A stretch of 64,000 bases of DNA from Enterobacterales bacterium (GTDB taxonomy: Bacteria > Pseudomonadota > Gammaproteobacteria > Enterobacterales > Kangiellaceae). A program made the position numbers and the translations under genes. Under the pieces are notes generated by a model that saw only the letters and a program-made list of their open reading frames with translations, was not told the origin of the DNA and searched no databases. The stretch is from the NCBI GenBank assembly GCA_030949565.1, contig JAUZSK010000071.1, positions 27,014 through 91,013 of the forward strand. The letters are read 5' to 3'. Below are positions 41,697 through 52,626 of the stretch, one piece after another. How positions within the stretch are numbered: position 1 is the first letter of the stretch; the number at the start of each line of letters is the position of its first letter.

Positions 41697-44057
41697 TTAA
41701 TTGGTATAGGTACCAATGGTATAGATGGTCACTAGATTACTAGGTGTAGTGATTTTAATGGCAACTGTGGTGGGTCCTGATATAGCGGTAGAGAATGACC
41801 ATTCTCGTCCCCCATTGTTGTTATCATTGGGCCACAATAAAGAGTTTGGATCGACATTTCCATTAACGATGAACTCAATTTTGGTACCCTTAGGCATCGG
41901 CTGATTGTGTAAATCAGAAACAAACACACTAAACACGCCTTCATTGCCAAATGGCACCACGGCGCTACCTCCAACCGGTAAGGTGGTCGCAAACTGTGGG
42001 TTACTTCCGGACATAACTAGCACCAAGCTTCTACGTACATTGAGCGATTGCGATGTGGCACAAATCGTTGAGTCGCCACACAAAACACCATTATATTGGC
42101 CGTCGGCAATATCATAAAGACCATTAGCATTAAAATCACTTGGAGTTTCGAGTTCTCCACCCAATTGTGTTATATCAAATATTCCATCTTCATTGTGGTC
42201 TATAAATGCTTCGGGCAGATCGTAGGGTAAACCTGAAATATTGTTTCCCGCGAACGTTGTTTCTTCGGTGGTGTCAAATCGGCCGTTACCATTTAGATCG
42301 GGGAAGGATTCCTCGCCAATTGCCGTTGCTAAAATGGTTGCACGACCACCATAACGTTGACCCATAGTATTAGGTGAATGAGGGACAGCACCTTCAATCA
42401 ATAGCTCTTTTCCCTGTGGTCGCGGAAATTGGCTGGTCCAAACAACGGTACAAGCACCATTTAGGGTGGTACAAGACGAACCTATTGATCCACCTTCAGC
42501 AGTAAAAGAAACCGCCGTACCATCAGGGACGGGGTTATTAAATGCATCAGCCAAACGAGCGGTAATATTAACTGTCGTTCCGTCAATGTCCCAAGCTTCG
42601 GGATTAAGTGTTTCTGCTGAGATAGTAAAACTATCCTGATCCGGAATTCCAGTCGAAACAACTAGATTAGTTGATTGTGAAACAATTGGAGGTAGAGTCT
42701 GATCAATTTCCGCAGTCACTCGAACCGAAGTCGCTACAGTACCAGAATTGACGATGGTTTGGGCCAACCCCTGCGCATTTGTGGTGGCGCTTAGCGGGCT
42801 TAGTGATATTCCGCCAACAGTGGAATTAAGAGAGAAATTAACCAATCGACCATTGATTGGATTGCCATTGACATCCCTCACGCGAAACACCACGGTGGAG
42901 CTTTCTGAACCACCAAGACCGCCAGCGCCTTTGATGGCGATTTGTTCCGGTGTTGCGGAAACAAATTCTATACTACCGGCATCGGCGGGCAATACATTAA
43001 TGCTTCCGGTGGCTGATAAATTAATGCCACCCGCATTGGCTTGAACATTAATTGGGTCATCACCGACACATCCGGTGGCTAAGTAGGTGGTTAATGCGGT
43101 GCCATTGACGGTCGTTATCGGTGAACTAATAATCGCTTGAGTGGGCGTTGCAATAGAGCAAGTAGAGGAGAAAACCACATCCACTGGATCGGTAAAAGGC
43201 GTGCCATTTTGATCGACAATGGTGACGCTAATAGTCGCGGTACCACCGGCAGATATTTGCGCTACACTAACATCCGCCACTCCAGACTGAAAAGGATTAC
43301 CACTACCCATTTGTAAATTGGTTGCGCCTATGGCAAACACAATCGAAGCCGTTTCTCCGCTGGATACGCTCGCACTAATGGTGCCGGCGCCTAAAGAACT
43401 TGCGGCTAATATATCGACCGTTGCTTGGTTATTGGCATCGGTAATTGCTGTTGGAATGGGGATATTTCCAATATCGGTATTAAAAGTCACGATGGTTTGC
43501 GTGGTAATGCCGTTAACGCTGGCAATAATTCGACCTGGATCAGAAGAGGTAACCGTTTGGGTTGGCAAACCGGTTGCTGCCGATACAAGTTGCAATGAGA
43601 TTGAAATAGTTGAACCGGACGATCCGCCATCACCGGCGGTGGTGAAGCCTATTTTTCCCAATTCGCCATTGCCAATACTGGCTGTTATTTCACCTGCTCC
43701 AGCGACATTTCCTGCCTGTAGCTCAATGGTTGCAATACCATTAACATCGGTTAATGCGGTTCCTGATGCGGGATTAAGATTGCCTATAGTGGTGGTAAAA
43801 GTTACCAACTCATTAGCGAACAGGGTAGTTCCATCGGAGACCGTGGCTGTCACTGTCGCAGGGTTAGCCGCATCAACACTGGTGCTTGAAATGGCAACTG
43901 TCACAGTTTTGGTTGCGGTTCCACCTGTGCCTCCTGTACCAGCTCCTTCTGAAAAGCTACCGCCACTACAGGCGGTTAACCATGAAACCAATAGAAAGCT
44001 AGCAAAAATAGAAAGATGACTCGTTAGCGAGGGTACTTTTTTTAACCAATCCATCAC
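41697..44057 (-). CDS. Lipoprotein with tandem Ig-like (Big_1/invasin-type) domains
   Basis: Lipobox LLVSWLTACSGG; repeated TVTATVSDGTTLFANELVTFTTTIGNLNPASGTALTDVNGIATIEL-type units; calcium-binding-like segment DLNGNGRFDTTEE. Confidence 0.8.
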   Translation of the reverse strand: MMDWLKKVPSLTSHLSIFASFLLVSWLTACSGGSFSEGAGTGGTGGTATKTVTVAISSTSVDAANPATVTATVSDGTTLFANELVTFTTTIGNLNPASGTALTDVNGIATIELQAGNVAGAGEITASIGNGELGKIGFTTAGDGGSSGSTISISLQLVSAATGLPTQTVTSSDPGRIIASVNGITTQTIVTFNTDIGNIPIPTAITDANNQATVDILAASSLGAGTISASVSSGETASIVFAIGATNLQMGSGNPFQSGVADVSVAQISAGGTATISVTIVDQNGTPFTDPVDVVFSSTCSIATPTQAIISSPITTVNGTALTTYLATGCVGDDPINVQANAGGINLSATGSINVLPADAGSIEFVSATPEQIAIKGAGGLGGSESSTVVFRVRDVNGNPINGRLVNFSLNSTVGGISLSPLSATTNAQGLAQTIVNSGTVATSVRVTAEIDQTLPPIVSQSTNLVVSTGIPDQDSFTISAETLNPEAWDIDGTTVNITARLADAFNNPVPDGTAVSFTAEGGSIGSSCTTLNGACTVVWTSQFPRPQGKELLIEGAVPHSPNTMGQRYGGRATILATAIGEESFPDLNGNGRFDTTEETTFAGNNISGLPYDLPEAFIDHNEDGIFDITQLGGELETPSDFNANGLYDIADGQYNGVLCGDSTICATSQSLNVRRSLVLVMSGSNPQFATTLPVGGSAVVPFGNEGVFSVFVSDLHNQPMPKGTKIEFIVNGNVDPNSLLWPNDNNNGGREWSFSTAISGPTTVAIKITTPSNLVTIYTIGTYTN

Positions 44058-44395
44058 AAATTCTCCGGTGATTTTTAATTGAAATCGTCAAAATATAGGC
44101 GAATTTAACGATTATAGTACAAATTCTTTAAAACTTGGATGTTCAGCCTACCTAATTGAGCCTATAAATTCAATCGGCAATTCAAAAAATCTCACTAAAA
44201 ACAATGAGTTCTTAGCTAAACTTAGACTAATTTCTCACTTATTCCAAGTGAATAAGTCTTTTAACTGTCCATTACCTATAAATATTAGCAGTAATCCGTC
44301 AAAAACAGGTGTTTTTTGGTCTAAACTGAGGCATTTAGCCGATAAACACAGATTTCACCCAAGATGTGATCCATTAATTATGACAATCTAATAAA

Positions 44396-46120
44396 ATGTG
44401 TATCGCATTTAGCCGAAGACCAGAGTTGAAAGGGGTATCAATCAACCTATTGCAGGTAGGTTTTAAACCCGTTAAGATGCTTAATCCTTTAAGAGTGTTA
44501 CCCAATGGCTTCATCAGCAGGGCTTCAACCATGAATGCAAGACAGGTCTTTTATACTTTTATCCTACTCTCTTCGGCCAGCGTTTATGCGTTGGATCATT
44601 TTTGGTCGGTTGATTGGTTGTTTTACTTGATCGCTAGTATTGCTTTGTTAGGCTTCTACGATATGCTACAAACTAAGCATACCCTGTTAAGGCTTTATCC
44701 GGTGATAGGCCATTTTCGATATCTTCTGGAATCTATCCGGCCAGAAATTCAACAGTATTTTGTAGAGTCCGATATTAATGGACGACCGGTTAGCCGAGAA
44801 TTCCGATCGCTCGTCTATCAGCGCGCTAAAGGCGTCAGAGATACGCGACCTTTTGGTACCTTATTTGATGTTTATCGTGATGGTTATGAATGGACCAATC
44901 ACTCGCTTGCCCCTTGCGATGTTCATAGCGTGAGTTCAAAAGTCACATTTGGTGGGGCAGCAACTAGCCAGCCGTATCAGGCTTCTGTTTTTAATATTTC
45001 AGCGATGAGTTTTGGTGCGCTGAGTCGTCATGCCATCATGGCGCTTAACCAAGGTGCTAAAATAGGTGGATTCGCACACAACACTGGAGAAGGTGGGCTA
45101 AGTCCACATCACCTGAAACACGGTGGCGATTTAATTTGGCAAATCGGTACCGGCTATTTTGGTTGTCGCACAAGTGACGGGCATTTTGATGAAAAACTGT
45201 TTGCGGAAACAGCCTCTCAAGCTGCGGTAAAGATGATTGAAATAAAGCTATCTCAAGGCGCTAAGCCAGGTCATGGTGGCATTTTACCGGCCATTAAATT
45301 AACTCAAGAAATAGCCACAATTAGAAAAGTCCCGATGGGGCATGATGTTATTTCTCCAGCGGCGCACTCTGCGTTTAGCACACCCCAAGGCTTGTTAGAC
45401 TTTGTTAAAAAACTGCGTCAATTAAGTGGCGGTAAACCGGTTGGTTTTAAACTTTGTATTGGTGATCAAAAACAGTTTATGGCGGTTGCAAAAGCCATGC
45501 TTAAAAGCAAAATCTATCCCGATTTTATCACCGTCGATGGCAGTGAAGGCGGCACCGGAGCGGCGCCGGTTGAGCTAACGAATTCTGTTGGAACGCCGCT
45601 TAAAGACGGTTTAGTGTTTGTTAATAATCTTCTGATTGGGCTGGGTTTAAGAAACAAGTTAAAGCTGATAGCATCGGGCAAGGTTTTTTCGTCGTTTCAT
45701 TTACTCCGACTATTAGCCTTAGGTGCTGATAGTGTTAACTCGGCCAGAGCGATGATGTTCGCTCTCGGTTGTATTCAGTCCCGCAGTTGTAATTCTGATC
45801 GCTGCCCAACCGGCATTGCTACACAAGATCCTAGCCGTTACAAAGCGCTAGACGTCAATGACAAAGCCAAGCGGGTGGCACAATACCATGACTCGATTGT
45901 GGAAAATTTACATGAACTTTTGGCGGCTAGTGGATTAGCTAAAAGCAATCAATTAAAACCCGAGCATATTTTTCGTCGAGTTCAAGGGGCGGAGGTTAAA
46001 ACCTATGCGGAGTTATATGCTTGGTTTAAGCCGGGGCAATTACTAGATGACCCACAGCAAACTAACATTTCAACCTCCTATTTAACTAATTGGCAACAAG
46101 CCGATCCAAATCATTGGTAG
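44396..46120 (+). CDS. FMN-binding glutamate synthase-domain family protein
   Basis: GAKIGGFAHNTGEGGLSPHHLKHGGDLIWQIGTGYFGCR, EIKLSQGAKPGHGGILP, TVDGSEGGTGAAP. Confidence 0.9.
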   Translation: MCIAFSRRPELKGVSINLLQVGFKPVKMLNPLRVLPNGFISRASTMNARQVFYTFILLSSASVYALDHFWSVDWLFYLIASIALLGFYDMLQTKHTLLRLYPVIGHFRYLLESIRPEIQQYFVESDINGRPVSREFRSLVYQRAKGVRDTRPFGTLFDVYRDGYEWTNHSLAPCDVHSVSSKVTFGGAATSQPYQASVFNISAMSFGALSRHAIMALNQGAKIGGFAHNTGEGGLSPHHLKHGGDLIWQIGTGYFGCRTSDGHFDEKLFAETASQAAVKMIEIKLSQGAKPGHGGILPAIKLTQEIATIRKVPMGHDVISPAAHSAFSTPQGLLDFVKKLRQLSGGKPVGFKLCIGDQKQFMAVAKAMLKSKIYPDFITVDGSEGGTGAAPVELTNSVGTPLKDGLVFVNNLLIGLGLRNKLKLIASGKVFSSFHLLRLLALGADSVNSARAMMFALGCIQSRSCNSDRCPTGIATQDPSRYKALDVNDKAKRVAQYHDSIVENLHELLAASGLAKSNQLKPEHIFRRVQGAEVKTYAELYAWFKPGQLLDDPQQTNISTSYLTNWQQADPNHW

Positions 46121-46130
46121 TATTTTATTA

Positions 46131-47117
46131 ATGCAACACAAGTTTATCGCTCCCTGGTGGGCTAAAAGCCGTCACCTACAAACTATTTGGTCAAGTTTGT
46201 TTCGTCGATTACCGGCGCTGCCGCCCATGCGGCGTAAGCGTATTGAATTAGACGATGGTGATTTCATTGATGTGGATTGTTTATTAAGAACTGATGACTC
46301 CCAGTTAAAAATAAATAGCCCTAGTCTTTTGTTATTGCACGGTTTGGAAGGTTCAATTGATTCACCCTATATCCGTGGCATGCTTGAGGCTGCGCAAAAA
46401 CAAGATTGGCAAGTATTCGTTATGCATTTTCGGAGCTGTAGTGGTGAACCCAATCGATTGCAGCGAAGTTATAACTCAGGCGTCAGTGATGACCTTGATG
46501 AGGTGGTTAAAAAACTGCTGCAGCAAGGGATCAACATCGACTACATTGTCGGTTATTCTTTAGGTGGTAATGTATTGCTTAAATGGCTTGGTGAACAAAA
46601 AGACAAAGCGCCAATTAAAGCCGCGGCTGCAGTTTCCGTACCCTTGATGTTAGATGTGTGCGCCACTGAAATTCATAAAGGTTTTTCAAGACTTTATGAA
46701 TTTGCTTTGTTGTTTACTCTACGCCGCAAAACCCGACAGAAAATTAAACAATTTGGCAGTGAACTATTACCCGAAGCGAGTTTTGTAACAAAGCTCAACT
46801 CTTTTTGGATGTTTGATAATCATGTCACAGCCCCAGTGCATGGCTATAAAAATGCTGAGGATTACTATCAAAAAGCCTCCGCCAGACAGTTTGTAAAACA
46901 TATTCAAGTTCCAACTTTGATTATACAGGCAAAGGATGATCCCTTTATGAACCACTCAGTGATCCCAGATTGTCACGAAACCCCAAACAATGTTATTCTG
47001 GAGGCCAACGAAAATGGTGGGCACGTTGGTTTTGTGGATGGCAACTGGCCATGGCAAGCAGAATACTATTTAGAACGACGAATACCAGAGTTTTTGAGTC
47101 AATTTAACGAACAATAA
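46131..47117 (+). CDS. YheT-family alpha/beta hydrolase
   Basis: HLQTIWSSLFRR, LLHGLEGSIDSPYIRGML, GYSLGGNVLLKWLGE. Confidence 0.88.
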   Translation: MQHKFIAPWWAKSRHLQTIWSSLFRRLPALPPMRRKRIELDDGDFIDVDCLLRTDDSQLKINSPSLLLLHGLEGSIDSPYIRGMLEAAQKQDWQVFVMHFRSCSGEPNRLQRSYNSGVSDDLDEVVKKLLQQGINIDYIVGYSLGGNVLLKWLGEQKDKAPIKAAAAVSVPLMLDVCATEIHKGFSRLYEFALLFTLRRKTRQKIKQFGSELLPEASFVTKLNSFWMFDNHVTAPVHGYKNAEDYYQKASARQFVKHIQVPTLIIQAKDDPFMNHSVIPDCHETPNNVILEANENGGHVGFVDGNWPWQAEYYLERRIPEFLSQFNEQ

Positions 47118-47147
47118 AGCCTTAACCACCATCAATGGCGGCAAACA

Positions 47148-47759
47148 ATGAAAAGACGTTCTTTTGTAAAAAACACACTCGCCACTAGCGTTTTTGCACT
47201 TGGTGGCGTTTCTGCATTTCAGTTTTATCAACAAAGTTTGTTAAGCTACCCAAAGTCAGATAATTCGTCCGCCGAACGCTTTAACTATCAATTTCTAAAT
47301 GCTGATGATCGCTTGGTATTGACTGTGTTAATTCCTGTGATGGTCAGCAATTTATCAAACCTAGCAGAGACGGCTCAGTCGAACTCAAATATTGATTTAA
47401 TCAATCAGAATATTGACCAAGCCATTGCACAACTAGCATTAAGAACTCAAAAAGAATTACGCGATCTATTTGATCTTTTAGATAGTGCTTTTGGTCGCGT
47501 GGTGTTAGCCCAAGTTTGGCTCAATTGGCAATCGGCAGGATCAAAAAAAGTCGATCAATTTTTTACTGAGTGGCGTGATTCTAGTCTTGAACTATTACAA
47601 ATTGCCTACAAGGGTTTACATAAATTAATCATCGGTTCCGCTTATGCAGAGGATTTTTTATGGCCTGCTATCGGTTATCCCGGCCCGCCACAGCTATCAC
47701 TTCAAGCAGCGCCATTAGTCAAGCAAGCAGCAGTGATTCAAGAGGCTTCAAATGATTAA
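47148..47759 (+). CDS. Tat-signal small subunit associated with GMC dehydrogenase
   Basis: Twin-arginine leader MKRRSFVKNTLATSVFALGG; overlaps the downstream GMC oxidoreductase by 8 nt. Confidence 0.65.
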   Translation: MKRRSFVKNTLATSVFALGGVSAFQFYQQSLLSYPKSDNSSAERFNYQFLNADDRLVLTVLIPVMVSNLSNLAETAQSNSNIDLINQNIDQAIAQLALRTQKELRDLFDLLDSAFGRVVLAQVWLNWQSAGSKKVDQFFTEWRDSSLELLQIAYKGLHKLIIGSAYAEDFLWPAIGYPGPPQLSLQAAPLVKQAAVIQEASND

Positions 47760-49359
47760 TTTAAAACAACATAGCCTTAATTATGCGAAACATAAAGCCC
47801 CTGCCGAATTAGAATGCGATGTGGTTATTGTTGGTAGTGGTGCCGGGGGAGGAATAAGTGCGGAGATTTTAACCTCAGCAGGGTTATCGGTGATTATTGT
47901 GGAAGAAGGCCCGCTACGAACCGCCGAAGATTTTAAAATGCAGGAAAAACAAGCCTACGGCGATTTGTATCAAGAGGTGGCTGGCCGTTTAACCCTCGAT
48001 AAAGGCATACAAATTTTGCAGGGACGAAGCGTCGGCGGCTCGACCACGGTTAATTGGACCTCCAGCTTTCGCACGCCACATCAAACACTGGATCATTGGG
48101 CCGATCAATTTGCGCTAAAGGGATTTAGTTTAGAGCAAATGACGCCTTGGTTTGATTGGGTTGAAAAACGTTTAAATATTCATTTATGGCAGATCCCGCC
48201 AAATAAAAATAATCAGCTATTAGCTGATGGCGCAAGTAAACTAGGATGGTCCTCGGCAGTCATTCCACGTAATGTTAAAGGCTGCGCTAATTTAGGTTAT
48301 TGCGGCATGGGCTGTCCGCTCAATGCTAAGCAATCCATGTTAGTGACCACGATTCCGGCTGCTGTAGAGCAAGGGGCTAAACTCATTAGTCGAGCAAGAG
48401 CGGAATCCTTAATTATTGAAAAGGATCAGGTAAAAGGGCTTTGGCTCAGTGCGATGGATAGCCAAGGGCAGGTTAAACAACATAAGGTCACTAAAATTAC
48501 CGCTAAATCAGTGGTGTTGTCGGCCGGAGCGATCGGGTCACCATCGGTATTGCTGAGAAGCAATGCACCCGATCCCTACGGATTACTCGGGGGACGGACC
48601 TTTTTACATCCGGTATCAGCGATCGTCGCTAAAATGCCACAAAAGGTTGAGGCTTTTTATGGCGCGCCACAAAGTATCTATTCGGATGAATTTTTATGGC
48701 GTGATGGTGTTCAAGGCGAGCTAGGTTATAAAATTGAAGTGCCACCGATGCATCCCGTATTGGCATCCACTCTTTTAACCAAACATGGTCAACCACATAA
48801 AGATTTAATGTCTGATTTACCTTTTTACCAAGCCAATCTTGCATTGATCCGCGATGGATTTAATGAGCAAAGTTTGGGTGGGCAGGTATCACTCGATAAC
48901 AAGGGTTATCCGCAATTAGATTATCCCATTAATGAGACTTTATGGCGCGGTCAAAGAGCGGCGATGTTATCGATGGCTGAGTTGCAGTTTGCAGCCGGTG
49001 CAAAAGCGGTTTTGCCTCTGCATATGGATGCTAAGCTAGTCAATAGTTGGCCACTTGCGAAAAAATTGATCAATCAATTGCCTGCAAACCATCTACGTTG
49101 GCAAACCATGAGTGCTCATTTAATGGGCGGCTGTAATTTTGGTGAAGGGGTCACAACTTCAGTGGTTAACTCTGAGGGTCAGCACCATCAACTAGACAAT
49201 TTAATCCTGATTGATGGCTCTTTGTTTCCAACCAGTTTAGGGGTTAATCCACAACTTACTATCTATAGTGTGGCAGCAAAACTAGCCAGTGGATTGGCAC
49301 TAAAACTAAACGGCAAGCTAGCCCAACCATTGGCTGCAATAATACAAGCAACTCAATAA
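47752..49359 (+). CDS. GMC family oxidoreductase
   Basis: FAD motif DVVIVGSGAGGGISAEIL, GRSVGGSTTVNWTSSFR, HLMGGCNFG, DGSLFPTSLGVNPQLTI. Confidence 0.9.
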   Translation: MINLKQHSLNYAKHKAPAELECDVVIVGSGAGGGISAEILTSAGLSVIIVEEGPLRTAEDFKMQEKQAYGDLYQEVAGRLTLDKGIQILQGRSVGGSTTVNWTSSFRTPHQTLDHWADQFALKGFSLEQMTPWFDWVEKRLNIHLWQIPPNKNNQLLADGASKLGWSSAVIPRNVKGCANLGYCGMGCPLNAKQSMLVTTIPAAVEQGAKLISRARAESLIIEKDQVKGLWLSAMDSQGQVKQHKVTKITAKSVVLSAGAIGSPSVLLRSNAPDPYGLLGGRTFLHPVSAIVAKMPQKVEAFYGAPQSIYSDEFLWRDGVQGELGYKIEVPPMHPVLASTLLTKHGQPHKDLMSDLPFYQANLALIRDGFNEQSLGGQVSLDNKGYPQLDYPINETLWRGQRAAMLSMAELQFAAGAKAVLPLHMDAKLVNSWPLAKKLINQLPANHLRWQTMSAHLMGGCNFGEGVTTSVVNSEGQHHQLDNLILIDGSLFPTSLGVNPQLTIYSVAAKLASGLALKLNGKLAQPLAAIIQATQ

Positions 49360-49387
49360 ATTTCTATTGAGTTAAGGTAAAAGGTAA

Positions 49388-49876
<489 letters not shown>

Positions 49877-49878
49877 CG

Positions 49879-50283
49879 ATGGCTAATCAATATGGTGACC
49901 TCGATGCATCCTATCAAGCAGCTGGCGAGTTAGAGGGTATTACGAAATTGGTTGAATGTTTTTATAACTATATGGAACAGCTTTCAGAAGCTAACAACAT
50001 CCGTGAAATGCATCCAAAAGATTTAACCATTACAAAAGATAAGTTGGTCTGTTTTCTATCTGGCTGGCTAGGGGGGCCGCGTTTGTTTCGAGATAAATAC
50101 GGCAGAATTAGCCTGCCGATGGCACATAAACACCTTGCGATTAGTATAGAAGATAGAGATAGCTGGCTGCTATGCATGAGTAAAGCCGCAGACGACCAGC
50201 CCTATGATGAGAGCTTCAAAAAATATTTACTGCAGCAACTTGCATTTCCTGCAAATCGAATTTATCAAGTTGCCAAGCAATAG
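49879..50283 (+). CDS. Group II truncated haemoglobin
   Basis: MHPKDL, LSGWLGGPRLFRDKYG, MAHKHLAISIEDRDSWLLCMSKA. Confidence 0.88.
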   Translation: MANQYGDLDASYQAAGELEGITKLVECFYNYMEQLSEANNIREMHPKDLTITKDKLVCFLSGWLGGPRLFRDKYGRISLPMAHKHLAISIEDRDSWLLCMSKAADDQPYDESFKKYLLQQLAFPANRIYQVAKQ

Positions 50284-50300
50284 TTTGATCGAGTGAAATT

Positions 50301-51576
50301 TTAACTAATTAAAAAATCGCGCAATAGGCTAAAGTCTGCAGCCATGCCAATGGACAAGCTCTGTTTGTGCGCGCAGGCGGCTAGCTCCGGTGGTAATTCA
50401 AGATCCAAACCTAAAATATCATCAACGCTGGATTTAAACTTTGCGGGATGGGCAGTGCCCAAAAAAATCCCAACCTCATCCTCAGACAAGCTTTGTTTTA
50501 ATCCTTGATAAGCGACCGCAGCATGGGGTTCGCTGGTATAGCCTTTAGCATAAAGGCTTTTTAAACTATTTGCTGTTTGTGTTTCAGAAACTGCGGTGGC
50601 GGATAGATTTTTTGGATCAAACTGCTTCCGATTGCATCATATATTCGATGCGGGGCCAATTATTAGGCGCGCTGACATCCATTGCATTGGATAAGGTCGC
50701 GATGGTTTTATTGGGTTGCCACTGACCGGTTTGTAGAAATCTTGGAACCGTATCATTGACGTTGGTGGTGGCAACAAAACGTTCAATCGGCAAGCCTAAA
50801 AGTTGAGCAATAATTGCCGCCGTCAGATTACCAAAATTACCGCAAGGAACCGATATGACAAGCTTCTTTCTTTGTTCTTGCGGCACTTGTGCGACAGCAT
50901 CAAAGTAGTAACAAACCTGTGCAATCAATCGACTGATATTGATAGAATTGGCGGAGTTTAAACCAATTTCTTTCACTAGTGATCGGTCATCAAAACTTTG
51001 TTTAACCAGTGCCTGACAATCATCAAAAGTCCCCTCAATGGCAAGCGTTTTAATATTACCGCCTAGAGTGGTAAACATTTTTTCCTGTAGCGCGCTAATT
51101 TTTCCCTTTGGGTATAAAATGACGACTTGGATATTTTTGATACCATAAAAAGCATGGGCAACGGCCGCACCTGTATCACCTGAAGTGGCTGTTAAAATGG
51201 TGATCTTTTCTCCGTTTGAAAATTGTTTGAGGCAATTAGCCATAAAATTAGCACCAAAATCTTTAAAGGCTAAAGTGGGACCGTGAAAAAGCTCAAGGCA
51301 ATAAATATTGTCTTCTACCGCTACTAGTTTGGCGGGAAATTTAAAGGTGTTCTTTATGACGTCTTTTAATTGTTCATCGGATAAATTTTCACCGACAAAG
51401 GGTTTTAGAATCTGTAAATAGCGTGCCTCACTCGGCGCATCAAGCAGCGAATCAACGTCTTCTATAGGGTCTATCTTTTTGGGAAAAAACAAGCCTTGAT
51501 TTCGGCCTAAACCTTGGCGTACGGCTGTCGCATAGTCGACCACTTGTGTATTATCTTTTAAATTATAGAATTTCAT
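50301..51576 (-). CDS. thrC: Threonine synthase (one frameshift ~50620)
   Basis: FHGPTLAFKDFGANFMA, TATSGDTGAAVAHAF; C-terminal part in ORF 50301-50489 (reads YTSEPHAAVAYQGLKQ...GTAHPAKF) after a single-base shift. Confidence 0.93.
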
Positions 51577-51599
51577 AATGTTCTCTTATTAATTTTCGA

Positions 51600-52565
51600 T
51601 TATAGCACTCGCGCGCCCTGTTGATCGGCTTTACAAATATGACTAAAGCTATTTTCATTTAAACAATAAAACTGGTCAAAAAGCTGCTTGATTTTTTCAG
51701 CCTGTAGCAGATTATCAGTGACTGCGAAAATAGTTGGACCTGAACCAGAAATGCCCTGTGCCAGCACTCCAAGTTTTAATAGCTTTTGCTGCGTTGTTTC
51801 AAAATTATCAAGTAAACCTTTGCGGTAAGGCTCCGCCACAAAATCTTTCATTAACGCAAAGGCTTGTTGTTTGTTTTTTGCGTAACAAGCAGCGATAAAG
51901 CCAGCCAAATGGCTGCCGTATGCGATTAAGTCGGCTCTAGCGTATTGTTTTGGCAAAATTTCTCGCGCCATTTTGGTGCTTATCTCGATATTGGGGAAGC
52001 CAATCACCCAATAACAATCATCAAATAAAGGTATTGAATGACAAACATTTTGTCCATCATCGATCATCAGCTGCATTCCGCCTAAATAACAGGGGGCGAC
52101 ATTATCATAGTGGATACTGCCGCTCATTTTTCCTTCCAGCGTTCCCATCATGGTGAGCAACTGCTGGTCACTAAAAGGTTTGTTATAAAACTCATTAAGT
52201 GCGGTTAATCCAGCAACAACAGAACAGGCGCTGGAGCCTAACCCACTACAAATAGGAATGTTTTTTTCTAGTGTTAGTTGTAATACTTGAGGCACCTGAC
52301 CGATTTGCTTTAAAGCTTGATTAAATTCTAACAGGCAGTACCAAACAAGGTTGTCTTCTTTATTGGTGGGTAGAATATTTTGGTAGGCCCCTTGGTTAAT
52401 CAGTTGGTCCTTTTGACCATTGATTGCTAATTCAGCGGAAACAATATCGCCGAGCAAAGTGCCATCAACCGGCGCTACCGCCAGACCTAAATTGTCAAAG
52501 CCAACACTCACATTGCCAATAGAAACGGGCGCAAATACGGAAATTTTTGATTGATTGACTGTCAT
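51600..52565 (-). CDS. thrB: Homoserine kinase
   Basis: ISVFAPVSIGNVSVGFDNLGLAV, IPICSGLGSSACSVVAG, GISGSGPTIFAV. Confidence 0.95.
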   Translation of the reverse strand: MTVNQSKISVFAPVSIGNVSVGFDNLGLAVAPVDGTLLGDIVSAELAINGQKDQLINQGAYQNILPTNKEDNLVWYCLLEFNQALKQIGQVPQVLQLTLEKNIPICSGLGSSACSVVAGLTALNEFYNKPFSDQQLLTMMGTLEGKMSGSIHYDNVAPCYLGGMQLMIDDGQNVCHSIPLFDDCYWVIGFPNIEISTKMAREILPKQYARADLIAYGSHLAGFIAACYAKNKQQAFALMKDFVAEPYRKGLLDNFETTQQKLLKLGVLAQGISGSGPTIFAVTDNLLQAEKIKQLFDQFYCLNENSFSHICKADQQGARVL

Positions 52566-52626
52566 TTGTTTTTCATCGCGATGATTGATAGCTTATATTT
52601 TAAGGTTGGTATTCTACTTCCAGTAT

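Noticed and set aside
43318-44019. 233-aa ORF on the + strand
   Set aside because: Antisense to the Ig-like lipoprotein; low-complexity Val/Ala/Pro composition from codon bias.
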